In this document: positions 50,910 through 62,331 of the stretch, in pieces
Numbering within the stretch: position 1 is the stretch's first letter
How the letters are laid out: each line of letters opens with the position of its first letter
Assembly (NCBI GenBank): GCA_037176885.1
Contig: JAWWNJ010000024.1
Span: 1,240,001 to 1,304,000, forward strand
Direction of reading: 5' to 3'
Source of the DNA: Favolaschia claudopus
Lineage: Eukaryota; Basidiomycota; Agaricomycetes; Agaricales; Mycenaceae
DNA length: 64,000 bases
Notes under the pieces: model-generated
Told to the model about the DNA's origin: nothing
The model's database searches: none
Seen by the model: the letters and a program-made list of their open reading frames with translations, nothing else
Translations under genes and position numbers: made by a program

Positions 50910-52649
50910 ATGGCCGCTCCCGCCAGTGCACACTGTTCTCAATCAATACGGGAAGCTGTTGACTTTGGGTCTTCTTTGCTCCCAAAAGCTCACGAAATAA
51001 AAACGGCGCGAGACAATTTGCGAACGAACTACCTCCCACGCGAGTCGACGCGACTACATGTCGTGGCTTCCTCCGCGCCGGCAGACTTAGCAGCCTATGA
51101 GACGCATATATCTAATCTGGAGTCTGCGCTGGCGAATCCCACTGGAGTAGAAAACGACCTCAGTGATACCCTTACACGGATCCGTACGGAGCATTCCATG
51201 CTTTCCGAATACTTCCACGTCTGCTCCAGTGCACTGTCACCAATCCGACGCTTGCCACCCGAAATTCTGGTCCAAATCTTTGACTTCTACGTACCAGTGG
51301 ACAAGGGATTTAATTCGGAGGATTACGCGGCGGAAATCCACCGACTCACGAATCGCGATTTGATGCAGCTTGGACATGTATGCGCGTACTGGCGCGTCCT
51401 TGTTCTCGAAACACCAGCGTTTTGGCGAGCTCTTGACCTCGATCTCAAGTTCTGGTCGCCCAAAATGCTCCCCCTAGTCCAAACAAGACTCGAGCGGAGC
51501 GGGAACTCGTCGCTTCTCATGAGACTTGGAGCCCCAGAAACAGTGGCCGTAGACCATTCGCTGCTTCAGATGGTCGCCCAGCACTCTAGCCGGTGGCACG
51601 CAGCGCTATTCTACATGAACTTTGCCTCATATTCCGCTCTCTCCCCTATATCCGGCAATCTTCCTCTCCTCGAATGCGTTCATATCGCTGGAATTCAGGA
51701 CTGGGATGATTCAGTCCATGACACCGATCTCGCCACCGCCGCTGTCAAGCTGTTTGCAGACGCGCCATGCCTTCGTGACGTGACTTACATCGGCCCCGCA
51801 AAGGCTTTGAAGAGCCTTCCTTGGAGCCAAATCCAGCGCTTCGAGTACCTAGACCTTCATTCCTTCGAACTCACTGCCAGCCTCGAAGTGCTTAAATATT
51901 TTCCACCCGGCATGCGCTTCGAGTTGCGTAGGCTGATGTATCACCAAGTCGTCATCATTGCCTTGGATGATCTGGCTCAAATTATGAATCCCCAACCTGT
52001 GGTGTCCCAGCTAACCCACCTAACCGTCGAATATGCATTGCATTTCTACGGCGCGATCAACGACGTTTTAAAGCGGCTCACTCTCCCCAGCTTGACTTGT
52101 CTGGAATTCGTGGTGTGGCAATACAACGATATGCCTCCGCTTCTCTGGGATCAGCCCGCATTCCATGAATTCTGCGTGCGCTCGAACAGCCACCAAACCC
52201 TCACAACGCTCTACATACAACACGTCGCTCTCACCCCCGAGCAGCTCTATGCCACCCTCGCCGACCTCGATGCCCTCACGAGCTTGGTCATCGCTGACCA
52301 TCCAGCCAAACAGACCGCTCAATGTGAATCACCTGAGTGCATCTTGGTAACCGATGAGGTACTCCGCAAGCTCTCCGCAGGCAACCCGACGGGTCTGATT
52401 CCCAATCTGTCGTCTTTTGGCTGCTTGTCGCTCGTGCACTTCGACGAGGCAGTATACCTCGAGTTTGTGCGCTCGTATGTGGATCGGAGAGGATCCGACT
52501 TTGACTCACACATTCGGTGGCATCCCGGCACGGAGCGCGAGCTGAAGCCTGAAGTGCTCACGGAGCTCGCGAAGCTCACTCAGGAGAAAGGGTTCATAGG
52601 GTCGATTCAGGTTGCTGACGAGGTGGAAATGTATACCTTCTTTTACTGA
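50910..52649 (+). CDS. F-box-like domain protein
   Basis: A single exon of 579 residues, a usual size for the large basidiomycete family of F-box-like proteins. A helical N terminus (about 60-105, LAAYETHISNLESALANP) leads into the F-box at about 110-175: SPIRRLPPEILVQIFDFYV, LGHVCAYWRVLVLETPAFW and RALDLDLKFW. The rest is a long leucine-rich, repeat-like C-terminal region (LPLLECVHIAG, LTHLTVEYALHFYG, LEFVVWQYNDMP) that would hold the substrate. F-box proteins link targets to Skp1-Cullin-1 ubiquitin ligases. The partner substrate cannot be read from sequence. A second F-box-like gene of similar layout lies 3.4 kb away on the other strand. Confidence 0.88.
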   Translation: MAAPASAHCSQSIREAVDFGSSLLPKAHEIKTARDNLRTNYLPRESTRLHVVASSAPADLAAYETHISNLESALANPTGVENDLSDTLTRIRTEHSMLSEYFHVCSSALSPIRRLPPEILVQIFDFYVPVDKGFNSEDYAAEIHRLTNRDLMQLGHVCAYWRVLVLETPAFWRALDLDLKFWSPKMLPLVQTRLERSGNSSLLMRLGAPETVAVDHSLLQMVAQHSSRWHAALFYMNFASYSALSPISGNLPLLECVHIAGIQDWDDSVHDTDLATAAVKLFADAPCLRDVTYIGPAKALKSLPWSQIQRFEYLDLHSFELTASLEVLKYFPPGMRFELRRLMYHQVVIIALDDLAQIMNPQPVVSQLTHLTVEYALHFYGAINDVLKRLTLPSLTCLEFVVWQYNDMPPLLWDQPAFHEFCVRSNSHQTLTTLYIQHVALTPEQLYATLADLDALTSLVIADHPAKQTAQCESPECILVTDEVLRKLSAGNPTGLIPNLSSFGCLSLVHFDEAVYLEFVRSYVDRRGSDFDSHIRWHPGTERELKPEVLTELAKLTQEKGFIGSIQVADEVEMYTFFY

Positions 52650-53469
52650 TCTGTATTTGGCTCAGCTGTTTTCTTACGGCTTGTATCATACCCGACTACA
52701 TTTCCTGGACTCAGCTGTGCATCTAGATTCTATGATATTCAACTGTATCTCGCTCTGCCAGAAAATTTGCCTAATCTGGAGTCGAGTGGAGGTCTTGCCG
52801 TTTCTGGCAACTGTCCTCACACCCAGCGCATCGCCCCCAGCAACTCATGAGAACGAATCTTGTATCTTCGAATTGGGTCTCGTCAGAATGAAATCGTTCG
52901 AAGGTCCCTCATGGTAGCCGCCACACGCCCCAGCACGCCCCTGCCAGCGCACTGATTGTTCTCAAAACTCAAGCTGGGGCCCTCAAATGAATTCGCGGCT
53001 GCTCTTCGTCGCATTTGGTAGCCCGCCATTGCATTGAACCCTAGATCACAACCCATACTCGGACGGCGTCAGACACTGAGATCTAAAAAATCAACAGGCT
53101 GCGTTCCGCGCGTGAGAGACATCTCAGGGTGAGTTATTTTTACCTGAGTCCACCCCGCGATGACTGGCATGAATAGATTGCTTGCCTCATTTCTAGAGGT
53201 AGTGAAGCCATTTACAGATCGCATCGGTTACGTCCACCCTAATTTTTGCGTAAAATGCACACCAAACGCGCAGTTTTGGCGGCCCTTTTTGGATTTCTAT
53301 TCATCTACTTATGTTGACCGTGAGCGCTGAGCGATGGGCGGGAACCCGAACGGCATCCACGTCCCGAGGGCTCGGACAATGACCATGCGGAGCGAAGACA
53401 CCTGTTACCGATGTATCTGCGCGCATATAAAAAGATGAACGAGAACCCAGATAACGCGTCCTTCTGCCC
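52650..53469. other. Intergenic region with promoter of the S41-type gene
   Basis: About 820 bp without coding support. Its right end holds the TATA box of the next gene. Confidence 0.45.
53426..53432 (+). promoter_or_regulatory. TATA box of the S41-type protease gene
   Basis: TATAAAA lies 38 bp before the last base upstream of the ATG at 53470, implying a very short 5' leader. Confidence 0.5.
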
Positions 53470-55828
53470 ATGGTCCCCCAGTTCCTGCTCATTGTGCTCT
53501 CCGCTGCGAGTGGCATCGCGTATGCCGCACCAGCGTAAGTTTTCGCCTGATTTACTGTGCGTTTTTTCCTGAAAAGTTCGGATTCTAGTGACCCCTGTAG
53601 TGCAGCTACTGCGGCGACTTGGGTGTCCAGCGAAGTAGCTCATGCATGCGAGCTGAACGTCCCGTTTAACAAGACTCGGAGTATGTCGGTTGTGGACTCG
53701 ACAATCAAAGCCTTGCAATACTATTCATTGGAAAATTGGTTCCTTCACTCTCCGAATCCGCTGATTCCGCACGACGTGAATGTACGAGCGCTGCTGGAAA
53801 GTACGGGACAGCCACCTCGAGACGTTTGTTATGGAATTGATACCTAGCCCTCCAGATGTCCAGAAAACAACTGCGACCGTCGGATACAAGTCGGATTGGG
53901 ACTTCAATATGGCAGTAAGTGTATACGAGCACACCAGTAGATGAAAGTACACCGCTAAATTCTGGTATCAAAAGATCACCGATGCGTTCAATAAGGAAGC
54001 GGACGGACACACCCTGTACTCGGCCGATTGCACGGAGGCTTTCAGCTGGAATCTACCCTTCGCAATTGCCACTCTGGCGGACTCGCCATTCGACAAGACT
54101 GCCTTCCCCACATTTCTTGTCAACTATGATTTCCCGAACCAAGGCCGCAGCGGCTTGGAGGCCTTTTTCGAGAGTATTGGAGTCCACGTTCGGCCCTTGG
54201 ACGGCTCCCGCGTCCTCAAGATCAACGGGGTCGATGCGAGCACATACTTGGTCGATCTAGCCACGAGATCCAGCATCTTCGACGGCCTCGTTGGTGCATA
54301 CGAGACTGTGAACCCGCGGTACATGCGGCTCATGTCGCGCTACAGTGCAGACACCGTAGCGGGGCTCTACACGCAGGAGGTGGGCCGCTTCGGACAAAGA
54401 GCGTTCTACCCTGGCGCGAATTCCGTTACGGTGACTCTGCAAACCAAGTCTGAGGGTATCAAGACAGTTACGATTCCTTGGGCGGCGACGTTCGTCGGGA
54501 GCGGAAATGACACGGCTTCGTTTATTTCGCAGACATGTCTCCCTGCGGTCGACTCCGCGGCGCGGAAGCGCCGCACGCTGAACCGGCGGATGGACGCGAC
54601 GCCGATGAACCTCCGCCGTAAAGGAGTGGTCGCCCCTGAAGCACAAGGTCCAGTACGACACGCAGCCAGCGCGGCAGGTCTTGCGGCGCCGGGGAACATT
54701 GTTCAGCCCAACTGTGAGTGGTTTACTCGTTTTTCTTGCATCAACTCGATCTGAAGTGACCTTACCTGCAGTGAAATCCTTCGGACACTTCGTAACACTT
54801 GACATTTACCAGCTTGCGGAACACCCTCATGTCGGCGTGGTGTATTTCGAGCAGTTCGAACCTTCTGATGGAACAGGCGCCAATGATTATTTCACTGGCA
54901 TCTCCGACACGCTTTTCTCGGGGCTGAATGCGCTGAAGGCTGCGGGTGTGACTAAGATTATAGTCGATAATTCTGGTAATCGTGGAGGGTTCATTTTCGC
55001 TGGTGCAATTGCTCTATGGTCGCTGTGGCCACAGGTAAGAACATTCGAGTCTCATTCGCTCATGGCATGCTCACCGTCTCTAGGATTTATACCCCGGGTT
55101 CCCCGCTGTATTTAGGGACAGCGACCTGATTAGACGAGAGTCTGATGTCGCGGCGGCGAGCGGTCTTGGAGAATCCGAATATTCGTTCTTCTTCTATCGG
55201 GACCTCAGTATGAGTGCTTTTCGTTTTTACGAGGTGTATACTGACAAGGGGATCATCAGACTACGTGTTGCTGCAGAACAACTCGCAGTTCATGGATCCT
55301 CCTGTGCCGCAAGTCGTCAACGGTGTCAAGGACTCATATTCCAAGCAGTTCCTCGACGACTTCGGCAATAGCTCTGCCGCTGTGACGAACTTCACCACTC
55401 CGCCGTTCCAAGGCGAGGACTACGTTTTCGTGGCCAATAGCATCTGCGCCTCGACATGCTCCATCTTCAGCAGCTATCTATTCCAGAAGCACGGCGTGCG
55501 CTCCGCAGTGTTTGGCGGGACCCCGAGCTCCACGGTTTCGCAATTCGACGGGGGCGTGAAGGGTTCGGAGGTGACCGATTTTGACTCGATCATCTTCGAG
55601 TTGGACCTCGCTGGTCTGGACGACGACCCTGCAGCACCCCAGCCATTCCCTGTGGCTGCGGAATTGACGCTGAACTTCCGGAATGCGATTCCCTACATTG
55701 ACAAGCAGGATGGCATTCTGGAATATGTGTTTGAGCCGGACACCAAGAAGTATCAGTTCACGCACGATCAGTTTAACCAGCCCCAGAAAATTTGGGAGTT
55801 TGTGGCTGAGGAATTCTTTGGGCACTGA
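53470..55828 (+). CDS. Secreted S41-type (tail-specific/CPAF-like) protease with a +1 frameshift
   Basis: Six exons (53470-53534, 53589-53914, 53975-54713, 54772-55034, 55084-55207, 55260-55828) encode about 695 residues. A signal peptide (MVPQFLLIVLSAASGIAYA) is followed by SDPCSAATAATWVSSEVAHA, a usual start for this basidiomycete family. The N-terminal domain holds DWDFNMAITDAFNKEADGHT; a PDZ-like part has VLKINGVDASTYLVDLATRS. The catalytic S41 core reads VTKIIVDNSGNRGG and VANSICASTCSIFSSYL, where the Ser of CASTC is the expected nucleophile (family knowledge). Exon 2 carries one base too many: GGAAAGTACGGG at about 53797 should be GGAAGTACGGG to keep LLEVRDSHLETFV-like frame; as written it stops at 53845. 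This is either a young pseudogene or a sequence error. All other exons are clean. Confidence 0.8.
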
Positions 55829-56056
55829 ATGGTTGTTGGTTAGTCATTTGGATAGAACAAATTTGCGGACTTAATCACCAAAAAAAGTTGCGACCGGTAC
55901 ACCATACTAGAGAGTAGGTATAGGCAAATGGACTGGCACAGAGATATCGAAGCCAGTCGGGAGAGATAGTCCCCATGTGAGCAGAATCTCGGATCCTTCT
56001 GTGACCCTTGAATAGAACGGCACCAAGAATGAGTAACTGGTATTGTGTACCGTCGG

Positions 56057-57682
56057 TTACGGGCACATCCAATACGTCCAATCGCATCTCGCCGTAGTTC
56101 CTGCAGTCCCTCGAATGAAGGTCACATCCAAACCTTCTTCACGCAGCATACAAAGGTCACTATTCGCGGCAGGGTCTGGAGCAACGCTCTCCGATCCCGT
56201 GGGCAATACAAGGATGACCTCTCGGAGTTCGGAGTCCTTCGCTTGCCGTCGAGACTTCAGCATGGCGACCAGTCGCTCTATGATAAAGTGGTCGTGGTGG
56301 CTGTAAGCGAAGTACAAGGATCGTAGCCGCGGGGCTGTGAGAGGCGCCTCAGATGATTCGGAATTGGAAAGGGCAGTCAACAAATCATTGACGACATCTG
56401 CTTCGCAATTCGGGGTCAAGATGACTGAGAATGCGGTGATAGAGGATGATTGTTGGACCAGTCCGGTCGCTGTGCGTGGATCCGGGCACCCTTTGATGGT
56501 GATCCTCTTCAAAGTGCACGACGACCGGTCGATGAAAGATCCGACGAAAGCAAGCATCTCTGAAGGATGCCAAGGGTCTTCCTCCGTCGAAGCGTACTGA
56601 GACGCCAGCCCCTCCAGGACAGGAAGTTTTAGGTAGTCTAGGATCTCCAAATCCGACACAAAAACGCGTCGAAGATGGGCGAGGCTTATGATCGCCTCAG
56701 GGTTCTTCGCTGGCCAAGGTTCCCCGTCAAAGCTGACATCAATGTGCGCTTCGACTAGTTGCGTAGCCTGAGTCAATATATGTTGATGAGCGCTCCATGG
56801 ACCGTTAAGCTGGTATCGCGTGAGTTGGTGGGCGGGGAAGGTCATGGGTATGAAACGATTGTCGTTTGTTACGCTGAAGTCCACTAGACAAGGGGCGAGA
56901 TCGAAACAGTCCACCGTGGTTTCGGTTCGTATTTCGGGGCCCCAATGAATCCACAACCTCCGCAGGGACGAGACGCGGTCGCGGATGCTCTCGAGCAGAT
57001 GGAGCATGTCCGGGGTCGTTCCAAAGATACTGAGATCCTCCCAAAGATGAGAGTACCGACAGAGTAGTTCGAACGCATCAACCCGTGTCTCGAAATTCCG
57101 CTTCGAATCTTCCAGGAAATATATCTGCAGTTTTCTTGCGCGTTTCATTTGGCATTCGACCAAACTCAACGGCATAGTCGCTGAAATGACGACCAGAGAC
57201 CATAACGACGGCATTGAAAGGGCCACCGCTCTCCAACGACGGCAGACAAGGGACAAGAACCAGGTTACGCCAATGTCCCATTGCTCCATCAACACGAAGA
57301 AACCCATGTCCTTTGTTGGTGGTGCCAGGTGCGAGAAAATCTCGGAGAGGATTTCTGGTGGGATTCTGCGGAGTGGGGAGAATATAGCTTGATTGAAGGT
57401 TCGCCATTTGAGCAATGAAGTGCGGTAATCTTCTGTCTTCTTTCGCCGCTCCGACTCGGAGTCCATTTCCGCGCTGGCAGACATTTTCGACAGCAGCGCG
57501 TCAATTTCTTCGAGCTCCGCGTCCGCTTTTGCGATGACAGACAGGATGTAGGGCTTGTCAACGTCTTCGGGTGGCTCATTGGTCAAAACGAGTGCTTCAT
57601 GCCGCGTTAGAGTGACAACGGAGGGGTTTTGGTAATAAGCTCTTGCGCGGTCGTACAGAGTTGGTTTAGAAGAGCTCCCCAT
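56057..57682 (-). CDS. F-box-like domain protein
   Basis: A single exon of 541 residues starting MGSSSKPTLYDRARAYYQNP. A predicted coiled coil (AKADAELEEIDALLSKMSAS, about 50-75) precedes the F-box at about 100-165: FSPLRRIPPEILSEIFSHLA, FLSLVCRRWRAVALSMPSLW and SLVVISATMP. The C-terminal part is leucine-rich with LRR-like strands (VSSLRRLWIHWGPEI, LAHLRRVFVSDLEILDYL, PRLRSLYFAYSHHDHF). It should act as a substrate receptor of an SCF ubiquitin ligase. It converges on the S41-type protease gene with 228 bp between stops and differs clearly in sequence from the F-box gene at 50.9 kb, so the two are family members rather than a recent duplication. Confidence 0.88.
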   Translation of the reverse strand: MGSSSKPTLYDRARAYYQNPSVVTLTRHEALVLTNEPPEDVDKPYILSVIAKADAELEEIDALLSKMSASAEMDSESERRKKTEDYRTSLLKWRTFNQAIFSPLRRIPPEILSEIFSHLAPPTKDMGFFVLMEQWDIGVTWFLSLVCRRWRAVALSMPSLWSLVVISATMPLSLVECQMKRARKLQIYFLEDSKRNFETRVDAFELLCRYSHLWEDLSIFGTTPDMLHLLESIRDRVSSLRRLWIHWGPEIRTETTVDCFDLAPCLVDFSVTNDNRFIPMTFPAHQLTRYQLNGPWSAHQHILTQATQLVEAHIDVSFDGEPWPAKNPEAIISLAHLRRVFVSDLEILDYLKLPVLEGLASQYASTEEDPWHPSEMLAFVGSFIDRSSCTLKRITIKGCPDPRTATGLVQQSSSITAFSVILTPNCEADVVNDLLTALSNSESSEAPLTAPRLRSLYFAYSHHDHFIIERLVAMLKSRRQAKDSELREVILVLPTGSESVAPDPAANSDLCMLREEGLDVTFIRGTAGTTARCDWTYWMCP

Positions 57683-57944
57683 CTGTGCTAAGTGAGATGA
57701 GGATGATAGAGAGACATGGAAGAAGGAAAGAAGATTTTACGAAGGTTGTGTCAGCAAATTTCGGCTTTTTCTAATACGTCATGGAGGCATTCAGTCCGAA
57801 TTCGAGATTATACTACAGGAGACAAGTAGTATCGAGTAAGTACGCGTACACTATACATGCATGTTGACACAGTCCAAACGGCGAAAGCAGAACAGAAAGA
57901 ACACAACTCAGTCAATCAGATTCTAAAAAGTACGAAAGCCCCCT

Positions 57945-60511
57945 CTATGCCTCCTTCGTTATCCGCTGGATCTCCTGCATCCCCTCATCATGATCCCAAA
58001 ACGAGGCGAGACCTTCAGCGTTCTCTCCAGATTTCTCTGTCAAAACCACGCCCTCCCCGTCAAGATTGCGCCCATTCACCCCAACATCCGCAGCGCCGGC
58101 AACGCCCACAAGGAACCGCTCCTTCACCTCCCGCTCGCTCCGCTCCGTCGTGCGCACCTCCTCACTCGCATGCCACAGCGCCTTCTCCATTAAATGTCTC
58201 ACCGCCGCCCGCACGGCCATGTACCCATGCGACGCCACCAGCGCAATGAGCAGCGCAGTCACCAGCAGCTCGCGCGTCGCGGCTCCGCTGTCTTCGCCAG
58301 CGGCTACACCGGGAGCGGGTTGCTGCTGGCCCCCGGCGGAGGCTGCAGAGATGATATGTTGGTGGACTTTGTCGAGCGTGTTGGGGGTTGCCATGCATTG
58401 GTTCGCTTGGCGCGGACAGAAGAGGTAGACGAGAGCGGAGTTGATCACTGCTGCGAGCCATGTGAGGAAGCTGAGCGTGTCAAGCCATGGGCCGATGGTG
58501 TCTGTCCGTACGGGAATAGGTCGCCGAACGTGGACGGTAATCTTGAATGCATCGGACCGTAGTTCGAAGAAGTTGTTGACGAGAGCCATGACTATAGATG
58601 TGTTAGCTCTTATGTTTCGAAGGACTAGATGGGAGAACGCGTACCGGGAGCGAGAGGCCAGATCGTAGACCACAGAGCAACATAACCGAATTGCGTGACC
58701 ATTTCACTGTAGTCGTCGAACAGCTCGTATTCAGGGAGGGCAGCCTCCTTGCGAACCTGCTCCAGAAACTCCCGTTCCTCCTCGCCGCCCTTCTCCTTCT
58801 CATCTTCAAACACAACCCGTTTCTTCCCCTTGTCGCCCTTGCCGTTGCCGTTCCCATTCGACTTCTTTGCACGCAAAGACTCGACCCCGCGCAAGATATA
58901 CGGCAACCCAATCTCGACGAACGTATTCACAATCTGATTAGTGACCGTGTATGCGAACATCTGGTCCTTCAGGCGCCCAGCGTTCAACTTCTGCCCCGCC
59001 ACGGAGGTGTCGACGTCCCAAAAGCCCTTCGTATGCAAGGTCGTGTTGAGGGGTTGCGTAGCATTGAGCGCCTCAGCCGCGGCGTCGACGCCGGTCGAGC
59101 CTTTGAACAGCCAGACTTGCACCATGCGCATGATGCCTTCGCCGAAAGGAACGTAGACGAATGCGCTTAGTGCGAGACCCATGTAAGCGACGAGCGCGCT
59201 GAGCGCAAAAGTCTTGACGGTGAGCGAAGCGCTGTGAGAGGATTGGTGGGCGTGATTCTCCCAAGCCGTGAGGCGCTTCACAATTGACTGGTATACAGCC
59301 AAGAGCCGCGGTACTAGCATGACGAACAGAACGGTAGGGGTGAATGCCTGGAAGAATATCAGCTGGATTCAGACGTGCAGGAGCGCCGCCGCACTCACAA
59401 TGTATTTGTGGCCGGGACCTGTGTACAGCGTGGTCACGAACGCCTCGAAAACGAAGATGCCCGTGAGGATCGAGACGAGAACGGCAGCAAAGACGGTGAT
59501 GACGGGCAAACTGGCAATCATTCGCAGCTCGTGCTTCCACCACGGGAACCCGTCGACATAACGCGCGCGACGTCTCTCTACACGGAAAGAACCGCGAGTG
59601 CCAAAACGGAGCGAGAGCTTGCGTTCGCGCACGCGCCACCATTCTACGAATACAATTGACCACAGCACAATGAGGATAGAGTATATTGGAGAATATGGCG
59701 AGCCAAAGAAGTAGAAGAGAACGCCGAGGGCAGCAGGGAAGATGAGGGCTTGTGTGTAGGCGTGCAGGAAGGAGAAGTACATGGCGACAGAGTCGCCAAA
59801 CTGTTCGCGGAGATGACCTTGCTTGACGGAGACGAAGCGACTGGTGGTCCACGCGTGTATCCATTTTTCGTTGAATTCGCGGTCGTGCAGGGTCATGACT
59901 GATTCTACGAGATCCCAATCCGGGGAGTCTGGAGATATTCCCAGTCCGCCGTCGACGGGCATCGAGGTGACGAATGCATGGACAAGGCGTATGCGGTCGG
60001 CCGGAGCGAGGGGCTGATCCTGTTCTCTCTTTACGGGAGTTGTAGGTAATCCAGACAGGAAGTCGGAATGCCTGCAAACGCAAGTCAGCGTCAAAGACCA
60101 TCCAACGAGGTATTTCTGAGTCGCAATCGTGTAATTTGCTGTCTTGTCCACTGCCTAGAACAGCATTCATAGGCACAAGTAGCATTCCCCAAATGTACCG
60201 GATGCCGCGAACCCTCCACAACGGCTCCGAGTCTGATTCTCCGCGCAAACACTTGCCCGACGCAACACAACTCACCTCTCGCGTTTAATCAAATTCTGAA
60301 CATGATTCGGCGGACAAGAAACAAAGAGAAGAAGGTGTCCCAGAGATTCACCGCGTCGTGCTACGGCGCGTAAACCAGACGAAGACAAGAGTTTAATTAG
60401 GCGTCCATATTGCTCCTCTGCTTTGCGGGCGTCTTCCAAAGCCTGGCGCTTGGTGACGCTAGTTTTTCGGGTAGCTCGAAAGGTGATGACCAGGTCGACT
60501 TCCGGAAGCAT
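57945..60511 (-). CDS. Anoctamin / TMEM16 family membrane protein (Ist2-like)
   Basis: Four exons (60511-60276, 60071-59399, 59347-58645, 58591-57945) give 752 residues. The cytosolic N terminus (VDLVITFRATRK, EEQYGRLIKLLSSSGLRAVA) matches the anoctamin dimerisation domain. Membrane segments follow: ALIFPAALGVLFYFF, SPIYSILIVLWSIVFVEWW, IASLPVITVFAAVLVSILTG, FTPTVLFVMLVPRLLAVY, LSALVAYMGLALSAFVYVPF, and after the splice LSFLTWLAAVINSALVYLF and LLVTALLIALVASHGYMAV. The ERKLSLRFGTRG and YSEMVTQFGYVALWSTIWPL stretches are family landmarks. Fungal members scramble lipids or tether ER to plasma membrane. A long Lys/Gly/Glu-rich loop (NGNGNGKGDKGKK) sits before the YSEMVTQFGY block. Confidence 0.92.
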
Positions 60512-61154
60512 GGCAGATGGTAGGCGTCAAGAGGAGAGCCAGGTCTCGTCAGTGATGTCACCTCGCTGTAGGTGGCGGGAGCATGGAAGTTGGACGGCTT
60601 GATCTAAGGCCAATACTCAATATGTATATACAAGCTATTTTTCTCGGTTTTCTTGAGTTGTGCTGCTGCATGCAAACTGTGTACAGGCAAGGAAACAAAT
60701 GTAGGGGTGTAAGTGTTGCCTGATATCCAGGACCAGCTACGGAATTACATCTCCAAAATGTGATCAATATGATAACTCAAACCAAGCTCAAAAACGAAAG
60801 AAATTCAAGTGAAGAACTCTGCCAGGCAGAAAATGTGCCCACTCAAAGGCGGAGACAGTGTCCACAGACATAGTCAACGAGTGGAGCCTTTGGTGCAGCC
60901 ATAGACACAGTTGGTGGTTTGATTAAAACCTGCTTCTGTTCCTCTGCCCTGCTCTCAAAAAGAGCCAACAAATCCAAAAGGTGGCTACTGTGATCACAGT
61001 GAGACCACTTTGTATGTTCCTGGGTGGGACGGAAGAAAACAGAAGAGGGAGGGCACATAGCATTGAATTGAGATCACACCGCCATCCTGGAAGCTGACGA
61101 TTGGATAGAAGATACAGTGAGTTGAATGAGTAGAAATACAGTGTCCTGACTTGG
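60512..61154. other. Intergenic region, nothing recognised
   Basis: About 640 bp holding the promoter of the anoctamin gene and the 3' flank of the J-protein gene. No other structure was seen. Confidence 0.4.
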
Positions 61155-61919
61155 CTATTTTCCCCTGGTATTGCTTGAGGCTTCAAACTCTCGGAGTCGT
61201 TCCTCGTACTTCAAGCGAGCTTCGCGTCGGGCTTCCGAAAGATGAAAAGCAGAACTCGGAAGGCGGTCTATCGGTTGCCGAGGGTACATGACCACAGGTA
61301 TCAAGCCCGCAACGAGGGCCTAGTCGGCAATGAGCTTCGTATTGAGAAACATGGAGGATGGAAGACGCACCAGAAACCCGAAAGCAAGTATCACTCGGTC
61401 AGTCCATCTATCATCTACCGGAGCCGGGTTCCTCCATTCTGCGTACTCGTATTCCGCGCGACGAGAGTGTCGAGAGTACGCACGCTTCCGTCGATTTATT
61501 TCCTCCCATGTAAAGCGATCGCGATCGGGAACAGACGTGGAGGACGTTTTCAAGCGCAAGGAGTCGTACGCAGACGAAATCATTTGAAACCGACGGTGCC
61601 GTTCCGCAGGGCTTACACTCTTGCTTAGCTGAGAGTCCGGGTGATTTATCTTCACCAGCTCAATGTCTGGAGGCCAATGATTGAGTTACGGTGCAGACTG
61701 ATAGGAAACGCCATGCTGACATCGTTTCTTGATGTCTGCTTGAGATGCTCCGCGAGGAAGATGGAAAATTTCATGTGGGGTAGGGTGGGTGTGTCTAGGG
61801 AATGGAAATTGACTGGCGGACGCAGTGGAGTACGAGAGTCGGGCGTGGACGAGGCATTGGACGTGAAGGGGAAGATGAGTGAGTCTAAGAGCGCCAGAAG
61901 GTCTTAGTAGCGGATTCAT
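61155..61919 (-). CDS. J-domain (DnaJ-like) membrane protein, possibly mitochondrial
   Basis: Three exons (61919-61721, 61666-61371, 61319-61155) give 219 residues. The N terminus (MNPLLRPSGALRLTHLPLHV) lacks acidic residues and is Arg/Ser/His-containing, like a mitochondrial presequence (inference). The J domain runs about 47-105: PHEIFHLPRGASQADIKKR, then YIELVKINHPDSQ with the HPD motif at 75-77 that stimulates Hsp70 ATPase, then RFQMISSAYDSLR. A WEEINRRKRAYSR region follows. A single membrane segment lies at about 155-176 (VILAFGFLALVAGLIPVVMY), split by intron 2. The C terminus is a charged helix (EARREARLKYEERLREFE). The last exon is short and easily missed. It is likely an Hsp70 co-chaperone anchored in a membrane; organelle assignment is uncertain. 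Confidence 0.85.
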
Positions 61920-62331
61920 GGGCCATATAACCAAGCGCAGGGGGTGGAGGCTTGGCACCAAGTCGCAAGTTGGAGGAAAGGAGGAATTCAATTAAAGGGT
62001 TGGTCTGTCGGAAGCGGGGTTAGGGTTAGATTTTTCGTCTTGATTTTGGCCGTTTTCTTGTTTCAACGTTGCTTCACACTCATGGGCGTAATACTAATAT
62101 CTGGGGTCGCCTCGATCATGTGGTTTAGTGTAGGACACTCAGTCACAGCCCGGGGCTCCGAACCACCTGAAAATTTCTAGCGTTCAGGTTTTCTCAATTC
62201 CAAACGACGAGATCGCGATTCGTATTGTTGTATTCGGGCAGGGAAGTAAGTATACAGTCAATGATTACAGGTGTCATAGATTCATCCGAAGACTGCACGG
62301 TGCCCAACCGCTAGCTTCGAGGATATGGCGC
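61920..62331. other. Intergenic region, nothing recognised
   Basis: About 410 bp between the J-protein start and the LPMO stop. A short telomere-like word (GGGTTAGGGTTAG, about 62019) occurs but is only two units long. Confidence 0.4.

Noticed and set aside
62019..62034. Telomere-like TTAGGG words (also CCCTAACCCT near 20178)
   Set aside because: Only about two units at each place, expected by chance; no longer array.
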